The notes under the pieces were generated by a model that had not been told where the DNA came from, ran no database searches, and was given only the letters and a program-made list of their open reading frames with translations. A stretch of 22,080 nucleotides of DNA, from positions 1 to 22,080 of the forward strand of contig NZ_CABTZR010000039.1 of NCBI RefSeq assembly GCF_902489365.1, written 5' to 3'. Source of the DNA: an uncultured Corynebacterium sp. GTDB taxonomy: Bacteria > Actinomycetota > Actinomycetes > Mycobacteriales > Mycobacteriaceae. Below, piece after piece: positions 21,409-22,080 of this stretch (position 1 is its first letter; each line of letters starts with the position of its first letter). The position numbers were made by a program, and so were the translations under genes.

Positions 21409-22080
21409 ATGTCCGAAAAACGCGCGATCCCGGCTTCCATCAAGGTGGGGCTCCCGCAAGCGAAGGGAGAGCTGCCACCGGTTCCTGGTTCGCAGTCCCT
21501 CGCAGCACCAGTCATCACCGAGGCCCAGCGCAAGCGTAAAGGTGAGCCGGTTGATCATGGTCATCCAGCAACGAAGGTCGTCGGCTACATTGCCTTGGTA
21601 CTGACAGTGCTGATGATTATGGTGCCGCTGTACTTCATCTTCATCACCAGCTTTAAGTCTTTCCAGGATGTGTACTCGGACCCGATTTCCTTCTGGCCTC
21701 ATCCTTTCAAGGCAGAAAACTATTCCTATGTTTGGCAGACTTCTGGCTTCTCGAGCTATCTGAGAAACTCCATCATCATCACGCTGGTTCTCACGGTGGT
21801 GGAGGTAGTCCTCGGAGTGCTGACTGCCTATGCCTTCGCATTCATTCGCTTTCCCGGCCGGAATCTGCTCTTCTTGCTCATCATCGCCTCGCTGATGGTG
21901 CCCAACCAGATCACCATTATTTCCAATTACTCGTTGGTTGCGTCATGGGGTTGGAGAGACACCTACGCTGGAGTCATCATCCCGTTGGCGGGCGTGGCGT
22001 TCGGTGCCTTCCTCATGCGCAATCACTTCCAATCATTGCCGCCGGAGATTCTCGAGGCCGCGCGCATGGACGGGGCAGGA
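21409..22080 (+). CDS. ugpE: CUT1 ABC importer permease, UgpE-like (cut at right edge)
   Basis: Second permease subunit. ATG 21409 directly follows the TAA of the first permease, so translation is coupled; AGGAAAGGA inside the end of that gene is the likely ribosome site. The frame is open for 224 codons to the edge, where about 60-80 residues are expected to be missing. A long hydrophilic N-terminus (about 55 residues) precedes TM1 (near 56-80), then VPLYFIFITSFKS, NYSYVW and LRNSIIITL, all typical of the MalG/UgpE branch, and the start of the EAA loop, EAARMDGAG (216-224), at the very end. Like its partner it is probably for glycerol-3-phosphate or a related substrate; the symbol is tentative for the same reason. 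Confidence 0.85.
   Translation, partial: MSEKRAIPASIKVGLPQAKGELPPVPGSQSLAAPVITEAQRKRKGEPVDHGHPATKVVGYIALVLTVLMIMVPLYFIFITSFKSFQDVYSDPISFWPHPFKAENYSYVWQTSGFSSYLRNSIIITLVLTVVEVVLGVLTAYAFAFIRFPGRNLLFLLIIASLMVPNQITIISNYSLVASWGWRDTYAGVIIPLAGVAFGAFLMRNHFQSLPPEILEAARMDGAG

Overview
The window looks like a chromosomal segment from a high-GC Gram-positive actinobacterium, almost certainly a Corynebacterium. The evidence is the near-complete match of the 6-phosphogluconate dehydrogenase to my memory of the C. glutamicum enzyme, the type II NADH dehydrogenase, a phytoene synthase/desaturase pair, and many extended -10-only leaderless promoters. I cannot name the species; the gene mix would suit the C. 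aurimucosum/minutissimum/striatum group, but that is inference. No phage, transposon or CRISPR array is visible.

Layout. Positions 1-2002 (minus strand) hold the carotenoid genes crtB then crtI, with crtI cut by the window edge. Divergent from them (2096-5386) is a two-gene MacB/FtsX-type ABC exporter. At 5424-6097 (minus) are two overlapping crcB genes, predicted to form a heterodimeric fluoride channel. From 6182 (plus) come pgm, a tandem pair of MauE/DoxX-like four-helix membrane proteins and a membrane-anchored DsbA-like thioredoxin-fold protein, probably a small extracytoplasmic thiol-redox module. Two identical tRNA-Ala(GGC) genes follow (9665-9832), with a promoter, a leader hairpin and a terminator. 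Then come a fructosamine-kinase-family gene (plus) and a DUF222/HNH endonuclease-family gene (minus).

From 11958 to 17941 lie gnd (minus), a hotdog thioesterase (plus), corA (minus), a class I methyltransferase (plus), thiD (minus) and ndh (minus). From 18126 (plus) there is a divergent cyclopropane-fatty-acid-synthase homologue whose SAM-binding motif is degraded, a glycerophosphodiester phosphodiesterase, and the two permease genes of a CUT1 ABC importer (UgpA/UgpE-like, the second cut at the right edge). The phosphodiesterase next to this importer suggests use of glycerophosphodiesters or glycerol-3-phosphate as a phosphate or carbon source.

The most general pattern is regulatory. At ten genes a TANNNT -10 box lies 6-8 bases before the start codon, implying leaderless mRNAs, and this fixes several start codons. 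The second tRNA-Ala also appears to have a promoter whose -35 is the T-loop of the first tRNA. I see no clear candidate for a wholly new system. The items most worth testing are the MauE-MauE-DsbA module, the degenerate CFA-synthase homologue, the asymmetric Fluc pair and the tRNA promoter arrangement.
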